The translations under genes and the position numbers were made by a program. This document shows positions 54,283 to 63,818 of a stretch of DNA of 64,000 nucleotides, piece by piece. Source of the DNA: Labilibaculum sp. K2S (lineage in GTDB: Bacteria > Bacteroidota > Bacteroidia > Bacteroidales > Marinifilaceae); assembly GCF_030372765.1 (NCBI RefSeq), contig NZ_JAUCMW010000008.1:49747-113746 (forward strand). The letters run 5' to 3'. Each line of letters starts with the position of its first letter. Positions within the stretch are counted from its first letter, which is position 1. The notes under the pieces are model-generated. The model saw nothing but the letters and a program-made list of their open reading frames with translations. It did not search any database and was not told where the DNA came from.

Positions 54283-56199
54283 ATGTACAATGAATCCTAT
54301 GATCCTTTGAAAATTAGAGTTCAAGAGCTGGAAAATGAAATTGAACGATTGCGTGAGCTAATTCCTCAGGAATACATTACAGAGGAATACGATCATTCTA
54401 AATCTTTAATCAATGGTAAAGATGCAGTTTCGGTAATTGATACAAATTTCACTTTAATTGAGGTGAATGAAAAACTCTTAAAAGGAACAGATTTAAAACG
54501 ATCTGAATTAATTGGTACGAAATGTTATAATATTTTTTATGGGTTAGATAAACCTTGTGAAGAATGTGTTGTTCCGCAGATTCTGGAAAGTCGAGAGCCA
54601 AATAGTTTTCTAAAGTCGAATTTGGAAAATAATAAGATTCGATTTGAAGAAAAATATCTTTCACCGATTTTAAATAAAAAAAGAAATGTTGAAAGAATTA
54701 TTATTCAAAGCAAAGACATTTCAAGTTACTATCATCTGGTAGATCGAATAGGGCAGAGAGAAGAATTCTACAAAAACATCTTTGAATCCGCAGGTGATGC
54801 TTTTCTAGTTCATGATGGAAAAGGAAATTTAATTGAATTTAGCTCGCGTTTAAATGACTTATTGGAGTATACTGAAGAGGAACTGAGTCAATTAAATATC
54901 ACTAATATTGATGATGCCAGTTGCTCGATGGATTTAGATCTTCGTATTAAAGAGATGGAGGCAAGTGGTTTTGCGTTATTTGAGACTTGCTTGATCAGTA
55001 AATCAGGCAAAAGAATTGCAGTTGAAGTGAGTGCAAATCTCATCCGTTTTTCGAATACAAATATCTATTTTGTAGCCATCAGAAATATCGAAAAAAGAAA
55101 AATTGCGGAAAATAAGTTGCAGGAGAGTGAGGAGCGTTTCCGAACTTTAGTGGAGAATGCCTCCGACTTGATCATGCGGTTTGATATAAATCACAAACAT
55201 ATATTTGTGAATTCGGCTTCTTTACAAATATTAAAAATTAAACCAGAGGAATTTATTGGTAAAACGCATCAGGAAATAGGATTTCCAAAAGATAAGTGTG
55301 AGTTTTGGGAACGGGAAATAGATATCGCATTTAAAACAAAGAAGCAGCATTGTGTTGATTTTAGTATTGTTATTGAAGGTAAGGTTCTTCATTTTGAATG
55401 GCAATTAATACCTGAATTTAATAGGACAGGGGAGTGCAAAACATTAATGGCAATTGCTCGTGATATAACTGCGAGGAAAAGAGGTGAAGAGGCTTTAAAT
55501 GAAGCTATTAATGCGAAAGATAAATTTTTCTCAATTATCGCACATGATTTAAAAAATCCATTTAATGCCTTACTGCCAATAGCTAAAAACCTGCATCAAA
55601 ATTGCAGGGAAATGTCAAAGGATCAAATATTTGAAGCTTCGTCAATTATTCATTCTGCAGCTAATCTGGAGTATAATTTATTGAATAATCTCCTCGAGTG
55701 GGCCAGATCCCAGATGGGAAAAATAAAACACGCCCCCAAACAAATTGATTTATCAAAATTGATAGAGTCAAATATTCAACTCCATCAAACCAAAGCCGAT
55801 CGGAAAAATATATTTGTAAGGGTAATTAAGGGAGAACAAACTATGGCTTTCGCCGATGAGTACATGCTTGATACGGTTATTCGAAATTTATACTCGAATG
55901 CCATAAAATTTACCAGACCTGGCGGCAATATTCAAATAAGAATTGCACAAAATGATTCTAAATCAACAATTTCCATTGAAGACGACGGATTGGGAATTAG
56001 TGAAGAGAATCAGAAAAGATTGTTTCGCATTGATACAAATTATACTAGAGTAGGAACCTGTGAAGAATCTGGAACGGGTTTAGGTTTAATACTTTGCCAT
56101 GAGTTTGTTACTCTGAATAATGGTTCAATATCGCTTGAAAGTACACCCGGAAAAGGAAGCGTTTTTACCGTTCAATTGCCAATAAACCAGCAAGCCTAA
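54283..56199 (+). CDS. PAS-domain sensor histidine kinase, orphan
   Basis: 638 residues with an N-terminal coiled coil, three PAS-type modules (about 45-150, 165-270 and 285-400), then HisKA with phospho-acceptor His in FFSIIAHDLKNPF, and HATPase (NLYSNAIKFTRPGG, DDGLGISEEN, GTGLGLILCHEF). No membrane segment is seen, so it senses a cytosolic signal. The first PAS has CEEC and a further Cys nearby (KCYNIFYG), which could bind heme or metal, but this is inference. No response regulator is adjacent. The stop overlaps that of the convergent polyprenyl synthase by 3 bases, so no terminator fits between them. Confidence 0.92.
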   Translation: MYNESYDPLKIRVQELENEIERLRELIPQEYITEEYDHSKSLINGKDAVSVIDTNFTLIEVNEKLLKGTDLKRSELIGTKCYNIFYGLDKPCEECVVPQILESREPNSFLKSNLENNKIRFEEKYLSPILNKKRNVERIIIQSKDISSYYHLVDRIGQREEFYKNIFESAGDAFLVHDGKGNLIEFSSRLNDLLEYTEEELSQLNITNIDDASCSMDLDLRIKEMEASGFALFETCLISKSGKRIAVEVSANLIRFSNTNIYFVAIRNIEKRKIAENKLQESEERFRTLVENASDLIMRFDINHKHIFVNSASLQILKIKPEEFIGKTHQEIGFPKDKCEFWEREIDIAFKTKKQHCVDFSIVIEGKVLHFEWQLIPEFNRTGECKTLMAIARDITARKRGEEALNEAINAKDKFFSIIAHDLKNPFNALLPIAKNLHQNCREMSKDQIFEASSIIHSAANLEYNLLNNLLEWARSQMGKIKHAPKQIDLSKLIESNIQLHQTKADRKNIFVRVIKGEQTMAFADEYMLDTVIRNLYSNAIKFTRPGGNIQIRIAQNDSKSTISIEDDGLGISEENQKRLFRIDTNYTRVGTCEESGTGLGLILCHEFVTLNNGSISLESTPGKGSVFTVQLPINQQA

Positions 56200-57182
56200 A
56201 CATTTCTGTTAATTGTGTAATCTACTAAGTTGATTAAGGCTTCTCTCGCTTCCGATGAAGGAAACTCATTTAAAATATCCAAGGATTTTTGTCTGAATTC
56301 GATCATTTTGTCACGAGTGTAATCAAGGCCTCCCTTTTCTTTAACGAAAGAGATTAGTTCGTTCACTTTTTCAGAGTTTTTATTGTGTTTGCGAATTATC
56401 TTCAGAGCCCAGCGACGTTCTTTTTCCGAAATTCCTCCTAAAACATAGATCAAGGGAAGAGTTAACTTTTTTTCTTTAATATCATTACCCGTTGGTTTTC
56501 CAATACTTCCTTGTTTTTCGTAATCAAATAAATCATCTTTCATTTGAAAAGCAATTCCAAGGTATTCTCCGAATTTTTTAAGCCTTTGCTGATCTGCATC
56601 ATTTGCTTTGGCCGAAATTGCTCCCAATTGAGTACATGAAGCGATTAAACTTGCCGTTTTTTTATAGATAATATCAAAATAGACCTCTTCTGTAATGTTT
56701 AATTTTCTTGATTTCTCCAACTGAAGCAATTCCCCCTCGCTCATTTCTCTGACAGCTTCCGAAAGAACTTTCAGCTGTCCAAATTCATTGTTGTCGAGAG
56801 CAATTAAAAGGCCTTTCGACAGAAGAAAATCTCCAACCAGTACGGCCGCTTTGGTTTTCCACAAAGCATTAATCGAGAAAAATCCTCTTCTTTCGTAAGC
56901 TTCATCAACAACATCATCGTGTATTAATGTGGCTGTGTGCAGTAGTTGAGTAAGTGCAGCGGCAGTATAGGTGGAATCGTTAATTTCACCGGTAAGTTTT
57001 GCACTTAGAAAAACAAGGATGGGTCTGATTTCTTTGCCTTTTCGTTTGATAATGTATCTGTTAATAATATCAAGCAAACGAATTTTTGTTTTCATTGAAT
57101 CCTTAAAAAAGGATTCAAATTTCTCCATTTCGTTCTTAACGGGAGCTTTTATATCGTTGATATTGGCTTTTCTCGAATTCAT
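56196..57182 (-). CDS. Polyprenyl (octaprenyl-type) diphosphate synthase
   Basis: 328 residues. Both Asp-rich motifs are present: HDDVVDEAYERRG (first) and KDDLFDYEKQGSIGKPTGND (second). GKEIRPILVFLSAKL is the conserved N-terminal helix. It elongates farnesyl diphosphate to the quinone side chain or a related long-chain prenyl; the exact chain length cannot be read. The TAACTTTG -7 box ends only 6 bp before ATG 57182, so the mRNA may be leaderless. The gene overlaps the convergent kinase by 4 bp at its end. Confidence 0.92.
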   Translation of the reverse strand: MNSRKANINDIKAPVKNEMEKFESFFKDSMKTKIRLLDIINRYIIKRKGKEIRPILVFLSAKLTGEINDSTYTAAALTQLLHTATLIHDDVVDEAYERRGFFSINALWKTKAAVLVGDFLLSKGLLIALDNNEFGQLKVLSEAVREMSEGELLQLEKSRKLNITEEVYFDIIYKKTASLIASCTQLGAISAKANDADQQRLKKFGEYLGIAFQMKDDLFDYEKQGSIGKPTGNDIKEKKLTLPLIYVLGGISEKERRWALKIIRKHNKNSEKVNELISFVKEKGGLDYTRDKMIEFRQKSLDILNEFPSSEAREALINLVDYTINRNV

Positions 57183-57188
57183 AGCAAC

Positions 57189-57196
57189 CAAAGTTA
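57189..57196 (-). promoter_or_regulatory. -7 box immediately before the polyprenyl synthase start
   Basis: TAACTTTG on the minus strand, 6 nt upstream of the chosen ATG. If used, transcription starts at or within a few bases of the start codon. Confidence 0.5.
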
Positions 57197-57385
57197 ATAA
57201 TTTATCTTTCTCATAAAACCGTTCCTAATTCAAATAATCGGATTTAAAACTCTAGTATTTATTAAGACTTTAACTAAATTATATACAAAACAAGAAATTT
57301 AACTATTTCAATATGTATAATATAGCCTATTAGAGAATATATTCATATATTTGCATTTGATACTTTACGTGAATAATAGTTGTGT

Positions 57386-57685
57386 ATGAAAATTAAAGAA
57401 TTAGAACCTGCAAAGCTGGAGCAAGCGGCGAACATGCTTAAGGCAATTGCTCATCCAATGAGAATTGCAATTTTAGGATATCTGGAGGATGGAAAAAAGC
57501 TCACAGTGACTGAGATTCATGAATTATTAAAAATTGAGCAGTCAACTACTTCTCATCATTTGGGCATATTAAAAGATAAAGGAGTTCTTTCTTCAAGCAG
57601 AGAAGGAAAGAATACATATTATTACCTTAAGCACTGTAGTCTAAGTAATATTGTTGATTGTATCAGCAATTGTACTCATGGATAA
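57386..57685 (+). CDS. ArsR-family winged-helix regulator
   Basis: 99 residues. The recognition region is TVTEIHELLKIEQSTTSHHL followed by a beta wing (GVLSSSREGKNTYYYLK). A Cys pair near the C-terminus (KHCSLSNIVDCISNC) could bind a metal or respond to redox, but the usual ELCVCD metal site is absent. A TATATTTG -7 box lies at 57346-57353, and the ATG at 57386 is preferred over the TTG at 57380. It is monocistronic, with a terminator 11 bp after the stop. Confidence 0.9.
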   Translation: MKIKELEPAKLEQAANMLKAIAHPMRIAILGYLEDGKKLTVTEIHELLKIEQSTTSHHLGILKDKGVLSSSREGKNTYYYLKHCSLSNIVDCISNCTHG

Positions 57686-57695
57686 GAAATTGAAG

Positions 57696-57719
57696 AACCA
57701 GTTTAGTACTGGTTTTTTT
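57696..57719 (+). terminator. Terminator of the ArsR gene
   Basis: Stem AACCAGT/ACTGGTT with a 5-nt loop, then seven T, ending 16 bp before the next start. Confidence 0.75.
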
Positions 57720-57734
57720 ATACGATATAAATAA

Positions 57735-58181
57735 ATGGCGAAAGTAAGATTAACCAAAGAGTTTCATTTTGAAATGGCTCATGCCTTATGGAACTATGAT
57801 GGCCTTTGTAAGAATATTCATGGTCATTCCTATATTTTATTTGTTACAGTAATTGGCGAACCAATAACCGATGCAGATAGTACAAAATTGGGAATGGTAA
57901 TGGATTTTGGAGATTTAAAAAAGATTGTATCAGAAGAAATTGTTGACCGCTTAGATCATTCGGTAGTTTTGAGTAAGGCAACACCCGATCTGGAGCAATT
58001 GAATATTGAACAGATATTTGATCGTTTTTTTATTACAGATTATCAGCCAACTTGTGAAAACATGATTGTTGATTTTGCAGGTAAAATCACGAAACGTTTG
58101 CCTCAGGAGGTGAAACTTCATTCTTTAAAATTACACGAAACAGCTACTTCGTTTGCAGAGTGGTATGCTGAGGATAATTGA
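57735..58181 (+). CDS. 6-pyruvoyl-tetrahydropterin synthase / QueD-type enzyme
   Basis: 148 residues. The zinc ligands and catalytic Cys are in HFEMAHALW and CKNIHGHSY, followed by LDHSVVL and the Glu-containing KLHETATSF. QueD converts dihydroneopterin triphosphate to carboxytetrahydropterin in queuosine synthesis; a PTPS role is the alternative. The C-x3-HGH form favours QueD. It has its own strong terminator and no queuosine neighbours in the window. Confidence 0.9.
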   Translation: MAKVRLTKEFHFEMAHALWNYDGLCKNIHGHSYILFVTVIGEPITDADSTKLGMVMDFGDLKKIVSEEIVDRLDHSVVLSKATPDLEQLNIEQIFDRFFITDYQPTCENMIVDFAGKITKRLPQEVKLHSLKLHETATSFAEWYAEDN

Positions 58182-58205
58182 TAGAACTAAAAAAATATAG
58201 AAGCG

Positions 58206-58234
58206 AACCTGGAAGTAATTCCAGGTTTTTTTTT
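58206..58234 (+). terminator. Terminator of the QueD-like gene
   Basis: Perfect stem AACCTGGAA/TTCCAGGTT, a 4-nt loop and a long T-run. Confidence 0.9.
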
Positions 58235-58290
58235 GACAAATTTTTGTTGTTTCCATTTAATCTAATTGGTTAATATTTGTGGATTGATAA

Positions 58291-58320
58291 TTGCGCAAGA
58301 GCGATTATCTTGTACTTTTG
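58291..58320 (+). promoter_or_regulatory. polA promoter
   Basis: TTG (58291), 19 nt, then TACTTTTG (58313-58320), matching the Bacteroidota housekeeping consensus, 29 nt before the polA ATG. Confidence 0.75.
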
Positions 58321-58348
58321 TTTCAATACAATTTATATTTAGAATCTT

Positions 58349-61123
58349 ATGAACTCAGCAAGTACCAACTCAGGCAAAAAACTATTTTTATTAGATGCTT
58401 TTGCCTTGATATACCGATCATATTACGCATTTATTAAAAATCCAAGATTTACTTCAACCGGAATTAATTCTTCGGCCATGCTCGGATTTACCAATACATT
58501 ATTGGAAGTGCTTGAAAAAGAAAAGCCATCGCACATTGCTGTAGTTTTCGATCCGATAGGACCAACTTTTCGTCATGATATGTTTAAGGATTACAAAGCA
58601 CAGCGTCCCCCGATGCCCGAAGACTTAAGGAAATCGATTCCCTATATCAAATCTATTATACAGGGTTTTAATATTCCTGAATTTGACGTAGAAGGTTACG
58701 AGGCTGATGATGTGATTGGAACCTTGGCTAAAAAAGCTGAAAAACAAGGTTATACGGTTTATATGATGACACCGGATAAGGATTATGCACAATTGGTGAG
58801 TGAGAATATTTTCATGTTTAAGCCTAAAAGCAATGGGAAAGAGGTTGAGGTTTGGGGTGTTCCTGAAATTAAAGAAAAGTTTGGCGTAGAGCATCCCGAT
58901 CAAATTGTTGATTATTTAGGTTTGATGGGAGATACTGCAGATAATATTCCGGGTTGTCCTGGAATTGGTCCGAAAACGGCTCAAAAATTAATAGAGCTTT
59001 ATAAAGACATCGATGGTTTGTATCAGAATACCGATAAGCTAAAAGGAAAACAAAAAGAAAGAATTATTGAGTCGGAAGAACAAGTTCGATTTTCAAAAGT
59101 GCTGGCAAAAATTGCACTCGATGCTCCAATAGATTTTGATGAAGACAATTTTAAACTGATAGATTATGATGAAGCTAAGTTGAGAGCCATTTTTAAGGAA
59201 TTGGAGTTTTTCACTTTGGCCGAACGGGTTTTTAAAAATCAAGGGGATCTTTTTGCCACTGAGAGTGAAAAATTTACGGGCAAGGATACAGCAGAAGATA
59301 AAAAAGTGATTCTAAGAGATGTAAAAGAATTGTCTTGTGATTTTTTTGTGCTTGATAACCAGAATGTAAGAGCCGATTTGAAAGCTGAATTGTGTGTTCA
59401 GAAAGAGTTCTCGTTTAGAACAATTTTGTCCGGTTCCGATCCAAATACATCAAATCTTCTTGGATTGACTTTTTCGTATCGAAAAGACAAAGGCTTTTTT
59501 GTTCCTTTTCCTCAAAATTTCGAAGAGGCAAAAAAAGTGGCTCAAGAGTTTAAATTTATTTTTGAAGATGAAAATATTTTAAAAATTGGTCACGATATCA
59601 AACGTGATATTTTGATTTTGCGTTGGCATGGAGTTGATGTGAAAGGGCCAATTTTCGACACCATGATTTCTCATTATTTAATTCAACCCGAATTAAAACA
59701 CGATTTTGCATTTGTCGCTCAGTCTATTTTAAATTATCAGGTAATTGCCAAGGAGGATAAGTCGAAAGGAAAAAAAGCTCAATTGAGTTTGATGTTGGAA
59801 CCTGAAGTTGTCGAATATGATTTTTTCTGCGAAGAATGCATTCTAAACTTGGAGTTGAAAGAAGAGTTGGAGAGTCGTATGAAAGAAAACGATCTACTTG
59901 ATTTGTTCTACGATATTGAAATGCCTTTGGTAAGTATTTTAGCCGATATGGAGTTCACAGGAGTAAGTATAGATGTACGAACTCTAAAAGAGTATGCTCT
60001 TGTGCTGAATGAAGAGGTTGATGGTATCGAAAAAGATATTAAAGAGATGGCTGAAGTCGATTTTAATGTGGCTTCACCAAAGCAGTTGGGTGATGTCTTA
60101 TTTGATAAAATGGAGCTCGACAGCAAAGCTAAAAGAACCAAATCGGGTCAATATTCAACTTCCGAAGATGTTCTTTCCAAATTGAAGGATAAGCACGAAA
60201 TTATTCAAAAAATATTGGACTTTAGATCGCTTAAAAAGTTGATTTCCACCTATGTTGAGGCGCTTCCAACTTACATTAACGAAAAATCCGGGAAAATACA
60301 TACCTCTTTTAATCAAGCCGAAGCTGCAACAGGAAGGTTAAGTTCAACCAACCCTAACCTGCAGAATATTCCAATTCGTACCGAGCAGGGCAGATACATC
60401 CGAAAAGCATTTGTTCCTTCATCTGCAAATCACACTTTTCTTTCGGCCGATTATTCGCAGGTAGAATTACGATTAATGGCTCACATGAGTCAGGATCAGA
60501 ACATGATAGATGCTTTTATTAATTCTGAAGATTTTCACACAGCTACAGCAGCAAAGATTTACAAGTTGCCAATCGATGAGGTGAGCAAGGACATGCGAAG
60601 CAGAGCTAAAACTGCAAATTTTGGTATTATTTATGGAATTTCAGCTTGGGGACTTGCTGAGCGGTTAAGTATTAGCCGAACAGAAGGAAAAGAGTTGATT
60701 ACAGGCTATTTTGAATCTTATCCGGGAGTTAAGTTGTTTATGGATCAATGTGTGGAGAAAGCCCGTGAAAATGAGTTTGTAGTTACCTTACTGTCTCGCC
60801 GAAGATATTTAAAAGATATTAATTCCAGTAATGCAATAGTACGTGGCGTTGCAGAACGAAATGCGATTAATGCACCTATTCAGGGATCTGCAGCAGATGT
60901 CATCAAAATTGCGATGATCAACATTACCAAAAGAATGAAACGGGAAGGAATGCAATCTAAATTGATTATTCAGGTGCATGATGAATTGAACTTCGATTGT
61001 TTGTTATCTGAATTGGATCAAATGAAGCTTATTTTGAAAGAAGAAATGGAAAATGCCATTCAGCTTTCCGTTCCACTTACCGTGGATATGGGAGTGGGAG
61101 AGAACTGGCTGGAAGCGCATTAG
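58349..61123 (+). CDS. polA: DNA polymerase I (proofreading site degenerate)
   Basis: 924 residues: 5'-nuclease (LFLLDAFALIYRSYYAF, DYLGLMGDTADNIPGCPGIG), a 3'-5' exonuclease-like domain (about 340-530) and polymerase (motif A LSADYSQVELRLMAH, motif B RSRAKTANFGIIYGIS, motif C QVHDELNFD). The exonuclease ExoI motif expected as FDTETT reads FRTILS at residues 356-361, losing both catalytic acids, although FDTMISHYL (ExoIII-like) remains. Repair and Okazaki processing by the nuclease and polymerase are expected, but proofreading probably not. The -7/-33 promoter 29 nt upstream supports ATG 58349. Confidence 0.96.
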   Translation: MNSASTNSGKKLFLLDAFALIYRSYYAFIKNPRFTSTGINSSAMLGFTNTLLEVLEKEKPSHIAVVFDPIGPTFRHDMFKDYKAQRPPMPEDLRKSIPYIKSIIQGFNIPEFDVEGYEADDVIGTLAKKAEKQGYTVYMMTPDKDYAQLVSENIFMFKPKSNGKEVEVWGVPEIKEKFGVEHPDQIVDYLGLMGDTADNIPGCPGIGPKTAQKLIELYKDIDGLYQNTDKLKGKQKERIIESEEQVRFSKVLAKIALDAPIDFDEDNFKLIDYDEAKLRAIFKELEFFTLAERVFKNQGDLFATESEKFTGKDTAEDKKVILRDVKELSCDFFVLDNQNVRADLKAELCVQKEFSFRTILSGSDPNTSNLLGLTFSYRKDKGFFVPFPQNFEEAKKVAQEFKFIFEDENILKIGHDIKRDILILRWHGVDVKGPIFDTMISHYLIQPELKHDFAFVAQSILNYQVIAKEDKSKGKKAQLSLMLEPEVVEYDFFCEECILNLELKEELESRMKENDLLDLFYDIEMPLVSILADMEFTGVSIDVRTLKEYALVLNEEVDGIEKDIKEMAEVDFNVASPKQLGDVLFDKMELDSKAKRTKSGQYSTSEDVLSKLKDKHEIIQKILDFRSLKKLISTYVEALPTYINEKSGKIHTSFNQAEAATGRLSSTNPNLQNIPIRTEQGRYIRKAFVPSSANHTFLSADYSQVELRLMAHMSQDQNMIDAFINSEDFHTATAAKIYKLPIDEVSKDMRSRAKTANFGIIYGISAWGLAERLSISRTEGKELITGYFESYPGVKLFMDQCVEKARENEFVVTLLSRRRYLKDINSSNAIVRGVAERNAINAPIQGSAADVIKIAMINITKRMKREGMQSKLIIQVHDELNFDCLLSELDQMKLILKEEMENAIQLSVPLTVDMGVGENWLEAH

Positions 61124-61140
61124 ATAATATAAGAACGTGG

Positions 61141-61180
61141 AAAAGCTCATTCTTTCATGCGAAGGGATGAGCTTTTTTTT
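61141..61180 (+). terminator. Terminator of polA
   Basis: Stem AAAAGCTCAT...ATGAGCTTTT with a 16-nt loop and eight T. The left arm and loop start, AAAAGCTCATTCTTTC, reappear exactly at 61784. Confidence 0.85.
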
Positions 61181-61258
61181 GCAACAAAATTTCCTGCTAT
61201 TATTGGGTTTGCTATAATGTGATTTTTCATGTAACAATGCCGTTAATAAATTATAGGC

Positions 61259-61424
61259 ACTTGCCTAAGCCTTTTGTGGAGCCGTTAACAAATAATGATG
61301 GACGTTTTATTATTTTGTGGAGCCATTAACAAATAATAATGGCTTGCCTAAACCTTTCGTGAAGCCGTTAACAAATAATAATGAACGTTTTATCATTTCG
61401 TGAAGCCATTAACAAATAATAACG
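61259..61424. repeat. Four-unit 40-42 bp tandem repeat, nested in two 82-bp units
   Basis: Each unit contains GTGGAGCC or GTGAAGCC followed by rTTAACAAATAAT. Units 1 and 3 begin CTTGCCTAA, while units 2 and 4 begin CGTTTTAT, so an AB pair of 82 bp has been duplicated once. Non-coding. The stretch from 61425 to 61543 holds no gene. Confidence 0.75.
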
Positions 61425-61543
61425 ACCTCCCTTATTTTTGATGTTTTTTCTGTGAAACACGCATTTTTGTTGGTTTATGTGGATTTTATTGGTAATAATG
61501 CAATCGGTTGGAAAGAAGCGAAATGTATGCTTGTTGAGATTGC

Positions 61544-61762
61544 ATGTTTCATGGTAAATACCAGCAGTTAACCCCTAGGCAGGGTTTACTGAAAAAGAGA
61601 GAAAGTAAATTTTGTCCGTTTTTACGGATTCATCGTTCTTTTATCATTAATAAAAATCGGCTTAAGAGTTTTTCTTACGATCAGGTTTTAGTGGATGACA
61701 TCCAATTAAATATCGGACGAACTTATCGAAAACAAATTAAAGAATCCTTAGGAGTACAATAA
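61544..61762 (+). pseudogene. LytTR DNA-binding domain remnant
   Basis: 72 residues in frame, of which the last 45 match the C-terminal half of a LytTR domain (FLRIHRSFIINKNRLKSF, then LNIGRTYRKQIKES). The N-terminal half of the domain and any receiver domain are missing; the first 25 residues look unrelated. No intact start or promoter is evident. It is therefore read as a decayed fragment of a LytTR response regulator, bounded by repeats on the left and a terminator on the right. Confidence 0.65.
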
Positions 61763-61783
61763 ACCTTTACTACTATGCAAAGA

Positions 61784-61820
61784 AAAAGCTCATTCTTTCA
61801 ATGAAAAGAATGAGCTTTTT
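61784..61820. terminator. Bidirectional terminator, shared stem with the polA terminator
   Basis: Perfect stem AAAAGCTCATTCTTT/AAAGAATGAGCTTTT with a 5-nt loop, and T-runs for both strands. It ends the ctp gene on the minus strand. Confidence 0.88.
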
Positions 61821-61846
61821 TGATGTCGATTTTAAATGTATTCTTT

Positions 61847-63532
61847 TTACTTATTTAAAGCATGCAAACCGATACTTCCATCTAAAATACCCAGGTATTC
61901 ATTTTTATCTTGAAGCACTTCAATGGCTTTTAAAAGAGTTTTATCTTCTTTTAAACTGTATTCGATACCACCATTTTGGTAGTAATATCTCTTAATAATT
62001 TCATGTGCAAGCAAGTCGCTGATTTCATCTTTAAATCGTGTTAAGTCACGATCCAGGTTAGGAGTTAACTTTGCCGTAAGAGCATCAAACTCATTGGTTG
62101 AGATATCAAAGTACTTTTCTTCTTTAGCTGATTTTTTAAGAGCATCTAGAATTTCAGTACTTTCCGATTCGTAAACAAACTTCTGTTCTTTAATGTATTG
62201 AGAGAATTTTTCAAATTCCTGATCCGAAATTTTAAATTCTTTCGCGCCCGCTATTTTATCATGGCTGTTTGCGTACAAAGTTGCGTAATCAAAAACCAGA
62301 AAGTGACGAATCAGGTTAACGCTTAAGCTACTGTATCTTTCCGATTCAATCTTTAAATCCGGAAGAACACCACCGCCATCATAAACAGACCGCCCATTTT
62401 TAGTGTGAAATTCTGTAATTAAAGAATCAGCAATCTTTCCTACACTTCCATCTTCGTTTCTATGGCTGTAATCAAGAGCCTGAATGCATCTTCCACTTGG
62501 AATGTAATACTTCGCTGTAGTCACCTTTAATTTGGCGTTATAAGTTAAATTACGTGTTGTCTGAACCAATCCTTTACCAAATGTTCTTTCTCCGATTATA
62601 ATACCTCTGTCGAGATCCTGAATAGCGCCCGATACAATCTCCGAAGCCGAAGCCGATCCTCTGTTTACCAATACCGCAATTGGAATTTTGGCATCAAAAG
62701 GTGTTTTTGTGGCTGTGTAAGACTTATCCCATTGCGAAACTTTTCCTTTGGTACTAACAATATCTTCACCTTTATCTACAAATAGGTTCACAATTTCAAT
62801 TGCCTGATCTAACAAACCTCCCGGGTTACCTCTCAAATCCAGAACAATAGATTTTGCATTTTGTTCTTTAAGCTCTTTTAAAGCATTCTTAATTTCTCCC
62901 GACGCCTTATCTGTAAATTGATTTAAAAGAATGTATCCAATTGAATCAGAAACCATTCCGTAGTAGGGAACTGATTTTAATTGAATTTTTTCACGCACCA
63001 ATTTCTTCTCCATGGTTTTATCAACACCAGGTCGCTTTATTTTAATGGTAAGAGGAACATTCGGTTGTCCTTTTAACAGGCTGCTTACATCGTCAGTACT
63101 CTTTTTTGATACCGGTGTACCATTAATTTCAAGCAATACATCACCAGCTTTTAAACCAGCCTTAAAAGCTGGAAATCCCTCGTAAGGTTCTGCAATAATT
63201 ACTTCATCCTTGTGTTTGCTGATTAATGAACCAATACCGGCATATTCGCCAGTGGTCATCAATTTAAAGTCTTCAATTTCTGATTCAGAAATGTAAGTTG
63301 TGTAAGGATCAAGAGTGTTTAACATGGCGTCCATACTTTTTTTCACCAAGTCTCCCGGATCAATTTCATCTACATAAAACAGATTCAATTCTCTAAATAA
63401 AGTATAGTAAATGTTTAAATTTTTGCTAATCTCAAAATTTCTCTCATCTCTGTTAAACCCCCAGAAAGCTGCACTACAAAAGAGCAAAACAGCAAGTAAC
63501 CAGATGGCTCCCGATTTTTTTCGAAGCTTCAT
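61847..63532 (-). CDS. C-terminal processing peptidase (S41, CtpA-like)
   Basis: 561 residues. An N-terminal membrane/signal segment (IWLLAVLLFCSAAFWGF) precedes a PDZ domain (GFPAFKAGLKAGDVLLEING) and the tail-specific protease core. The catalytic Ser is in NRGSASASEIVSGA, the Lys in ERTFGKGLVQT, and the oxyanion loop is LDLRGNPGGLLDQA, all intact. It degrades or processes periplasmic proteins from the C-terminus. A helical domain of 150 residues follows. It contrasts with the S41-like protein at 11974, where the nucleophile is lost. The 286-bp upstream gap to yidD holds no gene. Confidence 0.95.
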   Translation of the reverse strand: MKLRKKSGAIWLLAVLLFCSAAFWGFNRDERNFEISKNLNIYYTLFRELNLFYVDEIDPGDLVKKSMDAMLNTLDPYTTYISESEIEDFKLMTTGEYAGIGSLISKHKDEVIIAEPYEGFPAFKAGLKAGDVLLEINGTPVSKKSTDDVSSLLKGQPNVPLTIKIKRPGVDKTMEKKLVREKIQLKSVPYYGMVSDSIGYILLNQFTDKASGEIKNALKELKEQNAKSIVLDLRGNPGGLLDQAIEIVNLFVDKGEDIVSTKGKVSQWDKSYTATKTPFDAKIPIAVLVNRGSASASEIVSGAIQDLDRGIIIGERTFGKGLVQTTRNLTYNAKLKVTTAKYYIPSGRCIQALDYSHRNEDGSVGKIADSLITEFHTKNGRSVYDGGGVLPDLKIESERYSSLSVNLIRHFLVFDYATLYANSHDKIAGAKEFKISDQEFEKFSQYIKEQKFVYESESTEILDALKKSAKEEKYFDISTNEFDALTAKLTPNLDRDLTRFKDEISDLLAHEIIKRYYYQNGGIEYSLKEDKTLLKAIEVLQDKNEYLGILDGSIGLHALNK

Positions 63533-63818
63533 ATGTTTTTGTTTAAATTGATATTTAAAATAACTCTCCCCGCAGCCTAGCCTTTGCTATCCCTAACGCA
63601 CGAATTTACAAATTAGAAGAAATAAAATAATATGTAGGTAAAACAAATATAATTATTCCCTTTTTAAAATAATTGACTTTAACATTTGTTAACCCTACGG
63701 CACTTGAATTCAGTGAAAAAAGGGAAACAATAAATGGATCAATCTTTGTATACGCTAATTTATTAAGAATAGTTCTAAATACTTGAGAGTTGAATTAGTT
63801 TTTTGAAAAAAATATAGC

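Noticed and set aside
61259..61424. CRISPR or iteron array
   Set aside because: The repeats are contiguous tandem copies of 40-42 bp with no spacers, and no replication gene is near.
62810..62840. A further GGGTTACC motif inside the ctp gene (CCCGGGTTACCTC)
   Set aside because: It lies in coding sequence and lacks the second box at the 13-nt spacing.
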